Source: Actinoplanes campanulatus (GTDB lineage Bacteria > Actinomycetota > Actinomycetes > Mycobacteriales > Micromonosporaceae). Taken from it: 58,476 nt of DNA. Within the stretch, counting starts at the first letter, position 1, and every line of letters starts with the position of its first letter. The notes below the pieces were generated by a model. The model was not told the origin of the DNA. It did not search any database and saw only the letters and a list, made by a program, of their open reading frames with translations. The position numbers were made by a program, and so were the translations under genes. Below, one piece after another: positions 58,150 to 58,476 of the stretch. The DNA is taken from the NCBI RefSeq assembly GCF_014647795.1, contig NZ_BMPW01000038.1:1-58476 (forward strand), read 5' to 3'.

Positions 58150-58476
58150 TTGCGACGCGCCAAGCTGCCGATGTTCCTGACAGCCTTGACCGCCGTATTC
58201 GCGGGTGCTGCTACTGCTGCTGTGGTGGTTCCGGCCGCCGCGCAGGCGGCGCCGGCCAAGAAGCAGTGTGTCACCGACGCCAACCTCGTGCCGTCCTGCG
58301 GCGTGTTGTGGGGCGGCGCGGCGGGCGGGTTCACCAGCAAGCCCCGCGACCTGGAGCACAAGAACTGGGAGAAGCTGTCCGGCCGGACCGCGACGATCTT
58401 CCACACCTACCACAAGGGCGACGAGGCGTTCCCGACGAAGTCGGAGATCGCGATGACCCAGGATCCGGCGAACCCG
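58150..58476 (+). CDS. secreted protein, N-terminal part only (possible glycoside hydrolase)
   Basis: A frame open to the window end (109 codons) starts with the TTG at 58150; GGGGGAG lies six bases upstream. It opens with a signal peptide: LRRAKLPMF, a hydrophobic LTALTAVFAGAATAAVVV, and PAAAQAAPA as a cleavage site near residue 34. The mature start reads KKQCVTDANLVPSCGVLWGGAAGG with two Cys, then a WEKLSGRTATIFHTYHKGDE segment. The CGVLWG start followed by an early strand with a His-Tyr pattern recalls secreted glycoside hydrolases of the GH26-like barrel type, but the visible part is too short to be sure. The gene continues beyond the window. Confidence 0.65.
   Translation, partial: MRRAKLPMFLTALTAVFAGAATAAVVVPAAAQAAPAKKQCVTDANLVPSCGVLWGGAAGGFTSKPRDLEHKNWEKLSGRTATIFHTYHKGDEAFPTKSEIAMTQDPANP

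Noticed and set aside
1-58476. tRNA or rRNA genes
   Set aside because: I looked for T-loop-like GGTTCGAATCC patterns and found only isolated partial matches (for example near 39205 and 54723) without cloverleaf pairing.

Overview
The window is very GC-rich actinobacterial DNA. Frequent GTG and TTG starts, four-base GTGA/ATGA stop-start overlaps, an ECF sigma factor of the SigE type, a DUF574-type methyltransferase, DesK/NarL two-component pairs, an F420-type (LLM) oxidoreductase and decayed IS1380 sequence all point to a filamentous actinomycete. I infer Micromonosporaceae, Actinoplanes-like, from gene content; no marker gene proves the genus.

Layout. 1-4.5 kb is a low-density zone of decayed fragments (FtsX-type permease with a hexanucleotide repeat, SMI1/KNR4 protein, IS1380 transposase, a frameshifted unknown) around a few small intact genes. 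4.6-8.4 kb holds an unknown wHTH-like protein, an ECF sigma factor coupled to a membrane-bound beta-propeller protein, and a DUF1963-like protein. 8.5-16.2 kb is an amino-sugar island: GH20 beta-hexosaminidase, two ABC permeases and a binding lipoprotein, an RpiR/SIS regulator, and divergently an N-acetylglucosamine-kinase-like protein and a MurG paralogue. 16.2-24.3 kb is mixed housekeeping: decayed phosphotransferase, GNAT enzymes, class A PBP, DedA protein, a NarL-type two-component pair and decayed regulators.

The most distinctive locus is 24.4-39.1 kb on the minus strand. It is a six-gene, tightly coupled operon: a 2094-aa synthase (two nitronate-monooxygenase-like/PfaD-like domains, KS, AT, ACP with a DSIKR motif, KR), a 1391-aa synthase (KS, AT, DH-like, phosphopantetheinyl transferase), a free ACP, an alpha/beta hydrolase, a family-1 glycosyltransferase and a methyltransferase fused behind a glycosyltransferase-2-like remnant. 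The domains resemble polyunsaturated-fatty-acid/secondary-lipid synthases, while the DH-PPTase tail recalls enediyne synthases. I infer an iteratively built, glycosylated and methylated lipid or polyketide whose structure is not known to me.

39.2-48.7 kb holds a dienelactone-hydrolase-like enzyme, a secreted endonuclease I, a LacI regulator, a DesK-like kinase/regulator pair divergent from an ABC-2 exporter, a radical SAM/SPASM protein followed by a DUF574 methyltransferase, and a frameshifted tyrosine phosphatase. 48.7-58.5 kb contains a dispersed repeat, a GH78 remnant, a DivIVA-like coiled-coil protein, a decayed MerR-PP2C fusion, a PAS-PAS-GAF histidine kinase, an LLM oxidoreductase with its TetR regulator and visible operator, a large NACHT-type NTPase, and a secreted protein, cut by the window edge, behind a candidate structured leader.

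Two general points. Several genes appear leaderless, with a TANNNT -10 box ending six or seven bases before the start codon. Many loci are broken by single-base frameshifts or truncations, so some could be sequencing errors.
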